Source of the DNA: an uncultured Serinicoccus sp.
GTDB taxonomy: Bacteria; Actinomycetota; Actinomycetes; Actinomycetales; Dermatophilaceae
NCBI RefSeq assembly: GCF_947500995.1
Contig: NZ_CANMUA010000001.1
Coordinates: 310,001 to 374,000, forward strand
Direction of reading: 5' to 3'
Length of the DNA stretch: 64,000 nucleotides
Shown: positions 1 through 7,831 of the stretch, one piece after another
How positions within the stretch are numbered: the first letter of the stretch is position 1
Layout of the letters: every line of letters starts with the position of its first letter
Notes under the pieces: generated by a model
Databases searched by the model: none
Told to the model about the DNA's origin: nothing
Seen by the model: the letters and a program-made list of their open reading frames with translations, nothing else
Translations under genes and position numbers: made by a program

Positions 1-570
1 CTCGACGGTGCGCCGCAGCTCCTCGATCGTCATCTCCTCCTTGGTCGCGCCCGGGTCGCCGCCGAGGAGCCGGACCATGAGGTTGGTGGAGGCGGAGAGG
101 AAGAAGATGACCGGCCGCAGCAGGGTCGCGAAGATGCCCAGCGGGGGCGCCAGCGCCCGGGTGAAGCCGGCCGAGCGCTGCATCGCCAGGCGCTTGGGGG
201 TGAGCTCGCCCAGCACGAGGGACAGGTAGGCGATGACCAGCGTCATGGCGACCAGCGCCACCGGGTCGGCGACGGAGGGCGGCATACCGAGGCCCTGCAG
301 CCAGCCCGACACCGAGGGCGCGATGGTCGCGCCGCCGAACGCGGAGGAGAAGAAGCCGGCCACGGTGACGCCGACCTGCACCGCGGAGAGGAAGGTGTTG
401 GGGTCGCGGACGAGCGCGGCGATGCGCCTGCCCCGGGGCCCGGAGCGCTCGATCTCGTCGACCTGGGAGGGCCGCAGCGACACGATGGCCATCTCGGTGG
501 CGGCGAAGACGCCGCCGACGAGGACGAAGAGCAGGACCAGCGCGATGTTGGTCAGGAGGGCGGCGTCCAT
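1..570 (-). CDS. CNNM/CBS (HlyC/CorC-type) membrane protein, N-terminal part
   Basis: Reads from an ATG at 570 leftwards without a stop to position 1, so 190 codons are visible and the gene continues outside the window. The visible part is a DUF21/CNNM transmembrane domain: an N-terminal hydrophobic helix, the loop SAVQVGVTVAGFFSSAFGG (residues about 66-84), and the family motif LGELTPKRLA (about 117-126) before the linker that normally leads into paired CBS domains. The family is linked to divalent cation efflux and was misnamed hemolysin. Two more members lie at 49.5-52.0 kb. A TACCCT hexamer six bases upstream suggests a leaderless mRNA. Confidence 0.85.
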   Translation of the reverse strand, partial: MDAALLTNIALVLLFVLVGGVFAATEMAIVSLRPSQVDEIERSGPRGRRIAALVRDPNTFLSAVQVGVTVAGFFSSAFGGATIAPSVSGWLQGLGMPPSVADPVALVAMTLVIAYLSLVLGELTPKRLAMQRSAGFTRALAPPLGIFATLLRPVIFFLSASTNLMVRLLGGDPGATKEEMTIEELRRTVE

Positions 571-576
571 GCGGTC

Positions 577-582
577 AGGGTA
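577..582 (-). promoter_or_regulatory. Candidate leaderless -10 element of CNNM gene
   Basis: TACCCT on the minus strand lies 6 nt before the ATG at 570, fitting the TAnnnT consensus with transcription beginning at the start codon. No Shine-Dalgarno sequence is present. Confidence 0.5.
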
Positions 583-643
583 TGCCGGTCCTCCCCCGCG
601 GCGGCGTCGTCACCGCCACGCCGTCGTCACCGCGACGCCGTCG

Positions 644-1927
644 TCAGTCCGCCGCGGGAGCCCGGTCAGCGCCGTCGGCCAGCGCGTCGAGCTCGCGGGG
701 CAGCTCGCGCATGCGGACGAGCGGGGAGAGCAGGACCGGCAGCGCCGCGAGGACGGACAGCGTGGCCAGGCCCCAGAGGGTCGGCACCAGGCCGAGCTGC
801 TGGCCGGCCACGCCACCGAGGAAGGCCCCGATGGGCATGGGCCCCCAGACGAGGAAGCGGATCGAGGCGTTCATCCGGCCCAGCAGCGGCTTGGGGCACA
901 GCCGCTGGCGGAAGCTGACCTGAGCGATGTTGTAGACCACGACGCCCCAGGAGATGAGCAGGTTGCCGACCAGCAGCGTGGGCACCGCCGGCAGGACCGA
1001 GGCCAGCGGCACGGTGAGCATCGCCAGGCCGGAGAGCACGGCGGCGATGGGGATGGCGCGGCCCTCGCCCACCCACCGGCCGAACCATCCGGAGGTGACC
1101 GCACCGAGCAGCCCGCCGACCGCCCCGAGGGACAGGACCAGGCCCAGCGTGGTCTCGGCGAGGTCGAGGGTGGTGAGGGCATACAGCACGAAGAGGGCGA
1201 AGACCCCCGAGGAGGCGAGGTTGCTCAGGCCGGTGCACGCCACGATGCGCCGCAGGAGCGGGTGACCGAGCACGAAGGACAGCCCTTCGCGGATCTCGGT
1301 GACCAGCGGACGGCGGGCCGCCGGGTCGGGCGCCTGCTCCTGGTGCCGGATGCGGCTGACGAAGAGCGAGGACAGCCCCATGCACAGGCTGGTGACCGCG
1401 ATGGTCAGCGGGGATCCGAGCAGCCGCACCATGGCGGCGGCCGCCGCGGGACCGACCACCATGGCGGTCTGCTGGCTGGCCTGCAGCTTGCCGTTGCCGT
1501 CGGAGATCTGCTCGCCCTCGACGAGCTCGGGCAGGTAGGACTGGTTGGCCACGTCGAAGAAGACCGTGATGACCCCGACCCCCACGGCGACGACGTAGAG
1601 CTGGCCCATCGTCAGGACGTCGAGCAGCCAGGCGGCCGGCAGGGTGAGCAGCAGCAGCGCGCGCCCGACGTCGCCGAGGACGAGCACGGTCTTCTTGCGC
1701 CAGCGGTCCACCCAGGCCCCTGCCGGGAGCCCGATGAGGAGGAAGGCCAGCGACTCCAGCGTCGCGAGCAACCCCATCTGGAAGGCGTCGGCCCCCAGCA
1801 GCTGCACGGCCATGAGCGGCATCGCGAACCCGACGAACTGCGCGCCGAAGACCGACACCGTGTCGCCCATCCAGAGCTGACGGAAGTCGTGGTGGCGCCA
1901 GAGGCTGGCGGGTCGTGGGGTGGTCAC
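644..1927 (-). CDS. MFS transporter (drug-efflux type)
   Basis: A 427-residue major facilitator with twelve predicted hydrophobic segments. It opens with WRHHDFRQLWMGDTVSVFG, typical of the EntS/MdtG-like exporter group, and has the loop 2-3 motif GAWVDRWRKK (about residue 69-78) that matches the family A motif. It is divergent from an ArsR-type regulator, and a perfect inverted repeat lies 18 bases before its ATG, so it is probably repressed by that regulator and induced by its own substrate. The substrate cannot be told from sequence; hydrophobic drugs or a siderophore are possible. Confidence 0.85.
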   Translation of the reverse strand: MTTPRPASLWRHHDFRQLWMGDTVSVFGAQFVGFAMPLMAVQLLGADAFQMGLLATLESLAFLLIGLPAGAWVDRWRKKTVLVLGDVGRALLLLTLPAAWLLDVLTMGQLYVVAVGVGVITVFFDVANQSYLPELVEGEQISDGNGKLQASQQTAMVVGPAAAAAMVRLLGSPLTIAVTSLCMGLSSLFVSRIRHQEQAPDPAARRPLVTEIREGLSFVLGHPLLRRIVACTGLSNLASSGVFALFVLYALTTLDLAETTLGLVLSLGAVGGLLGAVTSGWFGRWVGEGRAIPIAAVLSGLAMLTVPLASVLPAVPTLLVGNLLISWGVVVYNIAQVSFRQRLCPKPLLGRMNASIRFLVWGPMPIGAFLGGVAGQQLGLVPTLWGLATLSVLAALPVLLSPLVRMRELPRELDALADGADRAPAAD

Positions 1928-1944
1928 GGGAACGATCCTGCGAC

Positions 1945-1970
1945 AAGTGATTGAGTTCTGTCAATCACTT
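1945..1970. promoter_or_regulatory. Operator between MFS gene and ArsR-type regulator
   Basis: A perfect 10-bp inverted repeat, AAGTGATTGA, six bases, TCAATCACTT. It is far more AT-rich than the surroundings and sits in the 59-bp divergent gap, 18 bp from one start and 17 bp from the other. This is the expected place for an autoregulated ArsR-family operator. Confidence 0.75.
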
Positions 1971-1986
1971 TGCCAGACTGGAGGGT

Positions 1987-2664
1987 ATGCAGCCCGACCC
2001 GTCCCCCACGGCGTTCCGTCCCGACGTGGGCGCCACCCCCGGTGGCCCCGCACCGAGCCACCAGCCCCTGGCGCCTCGGGGGCCCGTCGCTGCGCCCGAC
2101 CCGCACGACGGCGGGTTCGAGGCCAGCGACGCCGAGGCGAGGGCGCTGGCCTCGGGGGTGCGGCTGCGCATCCTGCGCCTGGCCCTCGACGAGCCGATGA
2201 CCAACCGCGAGCTCGCCGCTGCCCTGGACCTCAACCCGGCGACGGTCCTGCACCACGTGCGCACACTCGTCGACACCGGTTTCCTCGAGGCGCTGGAGCC
2301 CCGCCGCGGCCGCCGCGGTGCCCGCGAGATCCCCTACCGCGCCACCGGCCGCTCGTGGTGCGCCCGCACCCCCGTCACGTCCAGGGGCATGCTCGAGGCT
2401 TTCGTCGCCGAGATGGCCCAGGTGCCCGCGGACCGCGCCGACGTCACCATGACCCGGCTCGGGCTGCGGCTGCCGCCGGAGGAGCTGGAGGAGTTCCGGA
2501 CCCGGCTCGGCGAGCTGGTCGAGGAGTTCCACGGCCGAGGACGCGACCCCTCCGCCGAGCCGTGGTCGCTCTTCCTCGCCCTGCACCCGGACACGAGCGC
2601 CCGGCCCGGGTCGGCGCCCGGGGACCGGGACGATCCGGAGGGCGCCGGCGCCCAGGGCTGGTGA
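1987..2664 (+). CDS. ArsR-family winged-helix transcriptional regulator
   Basis: A 225-residue protein starting at ATG 1987. A TTG at 1951 is in frame but lies inside the operator, so it is unlikely. After a proline-rich N-terminus of about 45 residues comes a winged helix-turn-helix: LASGVRLRILRLALDEP, then TNRELAAALDLNPATVLHHV as the recognition helix, then a wing with RRGRRGARE. The C-terminal part is helical and charged and could bind a ligand or form the dimer. It lacks a clear CxC metal site, so metal sensing is unlikely. It probably represses the divergent MFS exporter and itself. Confidence 0.8.
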   Translation: MQPDPSPTAFRPDVGATPGGPAPSHQPLAPRGPVAAPDPHDGGFEASDAEARALASGVRLRILRLALDEPMTNRELAAALDLNPATVLHHVRTLVDTGFLEALEPRRGRRGAREIPYRATGRSWCARTPVTSRGMLEAFVAEMAQVPADRADVTMTRLGLRLPPEELEEFRTRLGELVEEFHGRGRDPSAEPWSLFLALHPDTSARPGSAPGDRDDPEGAGAQGW

Positions 2665-2688
2665 CGCGACCTCACCACCGCGCGACGC

Positions 2689-2705
2689 CGCGGACGACGT
2701 CCGCG
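2689..2705. terminator. Possible bidirectional terminator hairpin
   Basis: CGCGGAC, three bases, GTCCGCG in the 57-bp gap between two convergent genes. A 7-bp GC stem without a U-tract, so support is structural only. Confidence 0.35.
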
Positions 2706-2721
2706 CCGCCCGGACGGTCCC

Positions 2722-3378
2722 TCAGACGCGCAGCACCACGTGCCCGACGGCGGTGGAGACCCGCAGCCACGAACCGTTGCGGTGGACGGCCACCTGCTTC
2801 TCCCCCGGCCGCAGGAAGCCGAGGGCGTGGACGGCGAGGCCCGCCGCGGCCGGCACCTCGGTGCCCTCGACAGGCCGCTCCCAGACCCGCGCCCGCAGCG
2901 CCTCGACCGCCGCGGCGCCGGACCCCTCCGGGGCGCCGGTGGCCACCTCGGCGATCCCCGCACGCGCGGCCGCGACCAGCTGCTCGGACGGTATGCCGCC
3001 GCGCGGCTCCCAGCCCCCGCGCGGCGGGGACTGAGCGGCCCACGGCGGGGCGAGGGTGGTCGGGGGGACGGGCAGCGTCGTCGAGCTGTCGCCGGTGGCG
3101 GCCCGCCGCGCGAAGCGGTCGGTCAGCCCGGCCAGCGGCACGGTGACGTCCAGCGGCTCGCCACCCGGCGCCAGCGCCATGGTCCGCAGCCCCAGGGTCA
3201 GCCCGCTGCGCAGGAGCCCGGCACCGGGCAGGACGCAGACCCACGCCGCGAGGACGCCGCCGGCCGCCTGCAGCCGGATCGCCCCGTCCTCGTCGAGCCG
3301 TGCCGCCCGGCGCACCAGGGTGGCCAGGTCCGCGACCGACTCGCCGTCCGCCAGCGACAGGCTCCGCGGCCCGGTCAC
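2722..3378 (-). CDS. Conserved hypothetical protein, coupled to thioesterase
   Basis: A 218-residue protein starting at GTG 3378, which overlaps the stop of the upstream thioesterase in a GTGA, so the two are translationally coupled. No signal peptide or membrane helix is evident. The N-terminal half has SLADGESVADLATLVRRAA and then a run of alternating hydrophobic residues (AAWVCVLPGAGLL, GLTLGLRTMAL) that looks beta-rich. The C-terminal half is alanine- and arginine-rich and ends in VGHVVLRV. I do not recognise the family. Its coupling suggests a partner of the hotdog enzyme. The frame stays open upstream to 4359, but the overlap fixes the start. Confidence 0.65.
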   Translation of the reverse strand: MTGPRSLSLADGESVADLATLVRRAARLDEDGAIRLQAAGGVLAAWVCVLPGAGLLRSGLTLGLRTMALAPGGEPLDVTVPLAGLTDRFARRAATGDSSTTLPVPPTTLAPPWAAQSPPRGGWEPRGGIPSEQLVAAARAGIAEVATGAPEGSGAAAVEALRARVWERPVEGTEVPAAAGLAVHALGFLRPGEKQVAVHRNGSWLRVSTAVGHVVLRV

Positions 3379-3860
3379 CGGGCCACCCGGCCCCGCCCGG
3401 CGTCCCCGCGCAGCACGGGCGCCGGCCCGGTGACCGCGGCGAGCGCCTCGCGCTCCTCGGCCCCCAGACGCCGCGGCCGCTGCTCGCGCAGGTCGTAGGC
3501 GACGAGGCTGACCCGACCACGGGCATACACGGTGTCGTCGCCGACCGGGCCGGCGACGGCATACCCCAGCTCGAAGGAGGCGCCGCCGACGCCGCCGCAC
3601 CACACCGCCACGCGCGCCGGTGCATACGCGAAGGACATGGGCAGCAGGTAGTCGATGGCCTGCGACACCACGAGCATGCCCTCGTCGATGAGGTCGCGGC
3701 CCTGCCCGAACCACGCCTTGAAGGCGTAGACGCGCGCCTCCTCGAAGAGCCGGAGGTACTGGACGTTGTTGACGTGCGCGTAGGCGTCGAGGTCGGACCA
3801 GCGCACGGTGATGTCGAAGGTCGAGGCGACCTCGGGGACGTCGGGCAGGGAGGTGCTCAT
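3375..3860 (-). CDS. Acyl-CoA thioesterase, hotdog fold (4HBT/YbgC type)
   Basis: 161 residues, normal length for a single-domain 4HBT thioesterase. The signature VRWSDLDAYAHVNNVQYLRL (about residues 19-38) contains the active-site aspartate of the D-x-x-x-H-V-N-N motif. Such enzymes hydrolyse acyl-CoA thioesters in the cytosol; the chain length is not predictable. It is followed with a 4-nt overlap by a hypothetical gene and is divergent from lutA. A minus-strand CACAAT lies six bases before the ATG. Confidence 0.85.
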   Translation of the reverse strand: MSTSLPDVPEVASTFDITVRWSDLDAYAHVNNVQYLRLFEEARVYAFKAWFGQGRDLIDEGMLVVSQAIDYLLPMSFAYAPARVAVWCGGVGGASFELGYAVAGPVGDDTVYARGRVSLVAYDLREQRPRRLGAEEREALAAVTGPAPVLRGDAGRGRVAR

Positions 3861-3955
3861 GGCGCCATTGTGTCTGCCGTCGCGTCACCGACGCGACGGG
3901 CGGCCGCAACGATAGGTTGGGAGCAGCACCAGCACCGCAGAGCGGAGGAGGCACC

Positions 3956-4729
3956 GTGACCGGGTCGGCCGAGCCGTGGGTGGCGCGCCCGACGGTGGCG
4001 CTCTTCGCGACCTGCTTCAACGACACGATGTGGCCGCAGGCGCCGAGGGCGGTCGTCACCCTGCTGGAGCGGCTGGGCTGCCGGGTCGTCTTCCCGCGGG
4101 AGCAGACGTGCTGCGGGCAGATGTTCACCAACACCGGGTACGCCGACGAGGCCACCCCCCTGGTGCGCCGCTTCGTCGACGTCTTCGCCGGCGCGGACCA
4201 CGTGGTCTCACCGAGCGGCTCGTGCGTCGGGTCGGTCCGCGAGCAGCACGCCGTGCTGGCCCGCCGGGCCGGGGACGCCGGGCTGGAGCGCGAGGTGCGC
4301 TCGCTCGCGCCGCGGGTGCTGGAGCTCTCGGAGCTGCTCGTGGACGTCCTCGGCGTCACCGACGTCGGCGCCTACTACCCCCACCGGGTGACCTACCACC
4401 CGACCTGCCACAGCCTGCGGATGCTCGGGGTCGGCGACAAGCCGCTGCGGCTGCTGCGCGCGGTCCGCGGCATCGACCTCGTGGACCTGCCCTCCGCGCA
4501 GGAGTGCTGCGGCTTCGGGGGCACCTTCGCCATGAAGAACGCCGACACCTCGATCGCCATGGGCGCGGACAAGGCGCGGCACGTGCGGGAGACCGGGGCG
4601 GAGGTCGTGGTGGCCGGCGACAACTCCTGCCTCGCGCACATCGGCGGGGTGCTGGACCGGCAGCGCTCCGGGGTCCGCACGGTGCACCTGGCGCAGGTGC
4701 TCGCCTCGACGCAGGAGGTGCCGTCATGA
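3956..4729 (+). CDS. lutA: Lactate utilization protein A, (Fe-S)-binding
   Basis: 257 residues with two CCG (cysteine-rich) domains: TCCGQMFTNTGYADEA near residue 45 and QECCGFGGTFAMKN near 181, plus the paired CFND and HPTCH cysteines. This is the LutA/LldE/GlpC-like subunit of the LutABC complex that oxidises L-lactate to pyruvate. Start is GTG 3956 with GGAGGAGG upstream at good spacing; a TAGGTT at 3914 could be the -10 of a short leader. It overlaps lutB by an ATGA. The three-gene operon order is the standard one. Confidence 0.93.
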   Translation: MTGSAEPWVARPTVALFATCFNDTMWPQAPRAVVTLLERLGCRVVFPREQTCCGQMFTNTGYADEATPLVRRFVDVFAGADHVVSPSGSCVGSVREQHAVLARRAGDAGLEREVRSLAPRVLELSELLVDVLGVTDVGAYYPHRVTYHPTCHSLRMLGVGDKPLRLLRAVRGIDLVDLPSAQECCGFGGTFAMKNADTSIAMGADKARHVRETGAEVVVAGDNSCLAHIGGVLDRQRSGVRTVHLAQVLASTQEVPS

Positions 4730-6210
4730 CCGACCTCCCGGTGCAGGACACCTCTCCCACCTTCCTCGGTATGCCGTCGTTCCAGCGCTCGGCGAAGGTC
4801 GCCCTCGCCGACACCCAGCAGCGGCGCAACCTGGCCCACGCGACGGCGACGATCCGGGCCAAGCGGGCGGCCGCCGTCGGGGAGGTCGAGGGGTGGGAGG
4901 ATCTGCGGCTGGCCGGGGCCGCGGCCAAGGACGAGGCCCTGCACCACCTGCCCGACTACCTCGAGCAGCTGGAGGCCGCGCTCACCGCCCGCGGCGCGAC
5001 CGTGCACTGGGCCCGGGACGCCGCCGAGGCCAACCGGGTCGTCGTCGACCTGGCCCGGGCGAAGGGGGCCGACGAGGTGGTCAAGGTCAAGTCCATGGCC
5101 ACCCAGGAGATCGAGCTCAACGAGACGCTCGAGGCGGCCGGCATCGCGGCCTGGGAGACCGACCTCGCCGAGCTCATCGTGCAGCTGGGCGAGGACCGCC
5201 CGAGCCACATCCTCGTGCCGGCCATCCACCGCAACCGGGCCGAGATCCGGGAGATCTTCGCGCGTCGCATGGGCACGGTGGGGCGGGCCGCACCGGCCGA
5301 CCTCACCGACGAGCCGGAGCGGCTGGCGGAGGCGGCACGGCTGCACCTGCGGGAGAAGTTCCTGCGCGCCCGGGTCGCGGTCACCGGGGCCAACTTCGCC
5401 GTCGCCGACACCGGGACGCTGGTGGTCGTGGAGTCCGAGGGCAACGGGCGCATGTGCCTCACCCTCCCCGAGACGCTCATCACCGTGGTCGGGATCGAGA
5501 AGGTGCTGCCGACCTTCGCCGACCTGGCCACCATGCTGCAGCTCCTGCCGCGATCCAGCACCGGCGAGCGGATGAACCCCTACACCTCGATGTGGACCGG
5601 CGTGACCCCCGGTGACGGGCCCCAGGAGGTCCACGTCGTGCTGCTCGACAGCGGCCGCAGCCGGGTGCTGGCCGACGAGGCCGGGCGGGAGGCGCTGCGG
5701 TGCATCCGCTGCTCGGCCTGCCTCAACGTGTGCCCGGTCTACGAGCGGACGGGCGGGCACGCCTACGGCTCGGTCTACCCCGGCCCGATCGGTGCCGTGC
5801 TCAACCCGCTGCTGCGCGGCACCTCCTCGGAGGTCGACCGGAGCCTGCCCTACGCCAGCAGCCTGTGCGGGGCCTGCTTCGAGGCCTGCCCGGTGCGCAT
5901 CGACATCCCCTCGCTCCTCGTGCGGCTGCGCACCCAGGTCGTCGACGAGGCCTCCGGGCGGTCGGCCGAGGCGGCGTCGATGAAGGCCGCCGCCTGGATG
6001 TTCGGCGACCACCGGCGGCTGGAGGCGGCCCAACGGGCCGTGACCCTGGGGGGCCGGCTGCTCGGTGGCCGGACCATCCGCTCGCTGCCGGGCCTCGGTG
6101 CCTGGACCCAGGCCCGCGACGTCCCCAGCCCGCCCACCGAGACCTTCCGGCAGTGGTGGGCGCGTACGCACGGTGACGACGCACCGCACACCTCCGAGGA
6201 GACGCCGTGA
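4726..6210 (+). CDS. lutB: Lactate utilization iron-sulfur protein B
   Basis: 494 residues starting at the ATG that overlaps the lutA stop. The N-terminal two thirds form the LUD domain (with MATQEIELNETLE and GTLVVVESEGNGRMC). Two ferredoxin-like 4Fe-4S motifs follow: CIRCSACLNVCP from residue 326 and CGACFEACPVR from residue 381. LutB carries electrons from lactate oxidation in the cytosolic LutABC complex. Overlaps lutC by a GTGA, giving full translational coupling. Confidence 0.93.
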   Translation: MTDLPVQDTSPTFLGMPSFQRSAKVALADTQQRRNLAHATATIRAKRAAAVGEVEGWEDLRLAGAAAKDEALHHLPDYLEQLEAALTARGATVHWARDAAEANRVVVDLARAKGADEVVKVKSMATQEIELNETLEAAGIAAWETDLAELIVQLGEDRPSHILVPAIHRNRAEIREIFARRMGTVGRAAPADLTDEPERLAEAARLHLREKFLRARVAVTGANFAVADTGTLVVVESEGNGRMCLTLPETLITVVGIEKVLPTFADLATMLQLLPRSSTGERMNPYTSMWTGVTPGDGPQEVHVVLLDSGRSRVLADEAGREALRCIRCSACLNVCPVYERTGGHAYGSVYPGPIGAVLNPLLRGTSSEVDRSLPYASSLCGACFEACPVRIDIPSLLVRLRTQVVDEASGRSAEAASMKAAAWMFGDHRRLEAAQRAVTLGGRLLGGRTIRSLPGLGAWTQARDVPSPPTETFRQWWARTHGDDAPHTSEETP

Positions 6211-6854
6211 GCAGCCGCGAGGAGATCCTGGGGCGCCTGCGCGCCGCGACCGGTGACGTCACGTCGCGGCCCGGGGACCGCGGACCCGTCCCGGTCATCG
6301 CCGCGACGGGCGAGTCCGCGCAGGCCACGCTGGACCTGTTCGTCGCGACCGTGGCCGACTACCGCGCCAGCGTCGTGCGGTGCACGCCGGAGCAGGTCGG
6401 GGCCGAGGTGGCGGCAGCGCTGGTGCGGGCGCGGGCGCATACCGTCCTCGTCCCGCCCGGCCTCGACACCTCCTGGGTGGCGCGGGCGCGGGACGCCGGT
6501 CTCCGGCTGCGGACCGACGAGGGCGAGGACGGCGGCCCGCTCACCGCGCAGGAGCTGGACGGGATCGACGCCGTGGTCACCGCGGCCCGCGTGGCCGTCG
6601 CCACGACCGGCACCATCGTCCTGGACCACGCTCCCGACCAGGGCCGGCGCGCCCTCACCCTCGTGCCCGACCAGCACGTCTGCGTCGTCCGCGCCGACCA
6701 GGTCGTGCACGACGTGCCCGACGCGGTGGCGCTGCTCGACCCCGCGCGCCCGCTGACCTGGGTCAGTGGTCCGAGCGCCACCAGCGACATCGAGCTGGAC
6801 CGCGTGGAGGGCGTGCACGGCCCGCGCACCCTCGACGTCATCGTCGTCGGCTGA
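6207..6854 (+). CDS. lutC: Lactate utilization protein C
   Basis: 215 residues, LUD domain only, without Fe-S cysteines, as expected for LutC. The conserved GIDAVVTAARVAVATTGTIV and LVPDQHVCVV segments (about residues 116-160) resemble the LUD part of LutB. Start is the GTG that overlaps lutB's stop. It is the last gene of the operon; a strong inverted repeat follows at 6889. Confidence 0.92.
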   Translation: MSSREEILGRLRAATGDVTSRPGDRGPVPVIAATGESAQATLDLFVATVADYRASVVRCTPEQVGAEVAAALVRARAHTVLVPPGLDTSWVARARDAGLRLRTDEGEDGGPLTAQELDGIDAVVTAARVAVATTGTIVLDHAPDQGRRALTLVPDQHVCVVRADQVVHDVPDAVALLDPARPLTWVSGPSATSDIELDRVEGVHGPRTLDVIVVG

Positions 6855-6888
6855 GCCACCGCACGCCCCACGCGCCCCGTGTGACAGA

Positions 6889-6957
6889 ACCTGAGCAGAG
6901 AAGAGCTCCTCAGGCAGGGGTACAGGGCCTGCTTCGGGCGTCTTTCTCTGCTCAGGT
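6889..6957. terminator. Long 14-bp-arm inverted repeat between convergent genes
   Basis: Perfect arms ACCTGAGCAGAGAA (6889-6902) and TTCTCTGCTCAGGT (6944-6957) enclose 41 bases that hold a smaller AGGCAGG/CCTGC pairing. It lies in the 136-bp gap between lutC and the convergent peptidase gene. It may act as a terminator in both directions, but the loop is longer than a simple terminator and the AT-richer arms look like the ends of a small element. Confidence 0.55.
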
Positions 6958-6990
6958 CGCGGGACCACCGGGTATGCCTGCCCCGCCCGG

Positions 6991-7746
6991 TCACTCCCCG
7001 CGCAGCACGTCGACGTGGACGTGGTCGCGGTGGCGCAGGACCGGGTCGTCCGAGCCGCCCGGCGCCCGGTAGTCCTGCCAGCCCCGCGCGGACCCGCGCA
7101 CGCCCCAGTAGTGGTCGTCGAAGATGACGTACTGCACCGTCAGCTCGTCGGCGTGGGCCACCAGCCACTGGCTCAGCACCCACCCGTCGTCGAGGTGGTC
7201 CTCGGTCACCGGCCGGAAGAAGTAGTCCACCGCCCGGCCCTCGTAGTGCGTGGACTCCTCGCCGTGCCCGGAGTCCACACCGCCCGGGGCGAACCCCCCG
7301 ACGGGCAGGTCACCCACCTCGGTGCGCACCGCGTCGAGCACCGCCTGCGCCCTCGGGGTGAGGCCGGACCCCGTCTCCGCCTCGACGGCCGGCTCGGCCA
7401 CCGGCACCCGGCAGGTCAGCGCCGTGTCGGCGCGCGCAGCGAGCACGGCCTGGACGACCCCCTCGGGCAGCTCCGACACCGCGGCCCGGTCGCCCGCACC
7501 CGGCCCACCCAGCGAGCGGGCCGCCTCCGCGGTGGCCGCCCGCGCCTGGTCCCGGTCCAGCGGCACCCGCTGCCCGTCGACCACGACCCCGCACGGTGCC
7601 GCCACCTCGCCCACCCAGTCACCGACCGACCGCATGAACGGCCGCGCCAGCACCGCGCCCACCAGGGCGGCGAGGAGGACGAGCACGACGACGACCCCAC
7701 GTCGCGACCCGCCGCGAGCGGACGCGGGGGTCGGGCGCTGCGGCAT
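6991..7746 (-). CDS. Membrane-anchored M15-like (LAS) peptidase-related protein
   Basis: 251 residues. A basic N-terminus is followed by one hydrophobic helix (VVVVLVLLAALVGAVLA, about residues 19-35), so the rest is probably outside the cell. The C-terminal domain has STHYEGRAVD (about 165-174), which matches SxHxxGxAxD of zinc-binding LAS peptidases, and HRDHVHVDV near the end, which supplies the last His. These features fit a D-Ala-D-Ala carboxypeptidase-like fold acting on peptidoglycan, though many such actinobacterial proteins are untested. The catalytic Glu/Asp between the motifs is not obvious to me. The ATG is inside a GGTATGCC word. Confidence 0.7.
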   Translation of the reverse strand: MPQRPTPASARGGSRRGVVVVLVLLAALVGAVLARPFMRSVGDWVGEVAAPCGVVVDGQRVPLDRDQARAATAEAARSLGGPGAGDRAAVSELPEGVVQAVLAARADTALTCRVPVAEPAVEAETGSGLTPRAQAVLDAVRTEVGDLPVGGFAPGGVDSGHGEESTHYEGRAVDYFFRPVTEDHLDDGWVLSQWLVAHADELTVQYVIFDDHYWGVRGSARGWQDYRAPGGSDDPVLRHRDHVHVDVLRGE

Positions 7747-7818
7747 ACCTCATGGTCCCAAGCGCGGCTGACCCGGACCTGGGTGCGGGCCGCGGCGACC
7801 GGCCGCGCACCCCGCGCG

Positions 7819-7824
7819 TAGCGT
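7819..7824 (+). promoter_or_regulatory. Candidate leaderless -10 element, aldo/keto reductase
   Basis: TAGCGT, 7 nt before ATG 7832; no Shine-Dalgarno sequence. Confidence 0.45.
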
Positions 7825-7831
7825 GAGACCC

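Noticed and set aside
233-1954. A 573-codon plus-strand open frame over the MFS gene
   Set aside because: Composition is rich in R, G, H and D with no membrane segments; the minus strand codes a complete MFS protein and the CNNM start.
3379-4359. N-terminal extension of the hypothetical gene at 2722-3378
   Set aside because: It would cross the thioesterase and lutA. The GTGA overlap at 3375-3378 gives a clear start.
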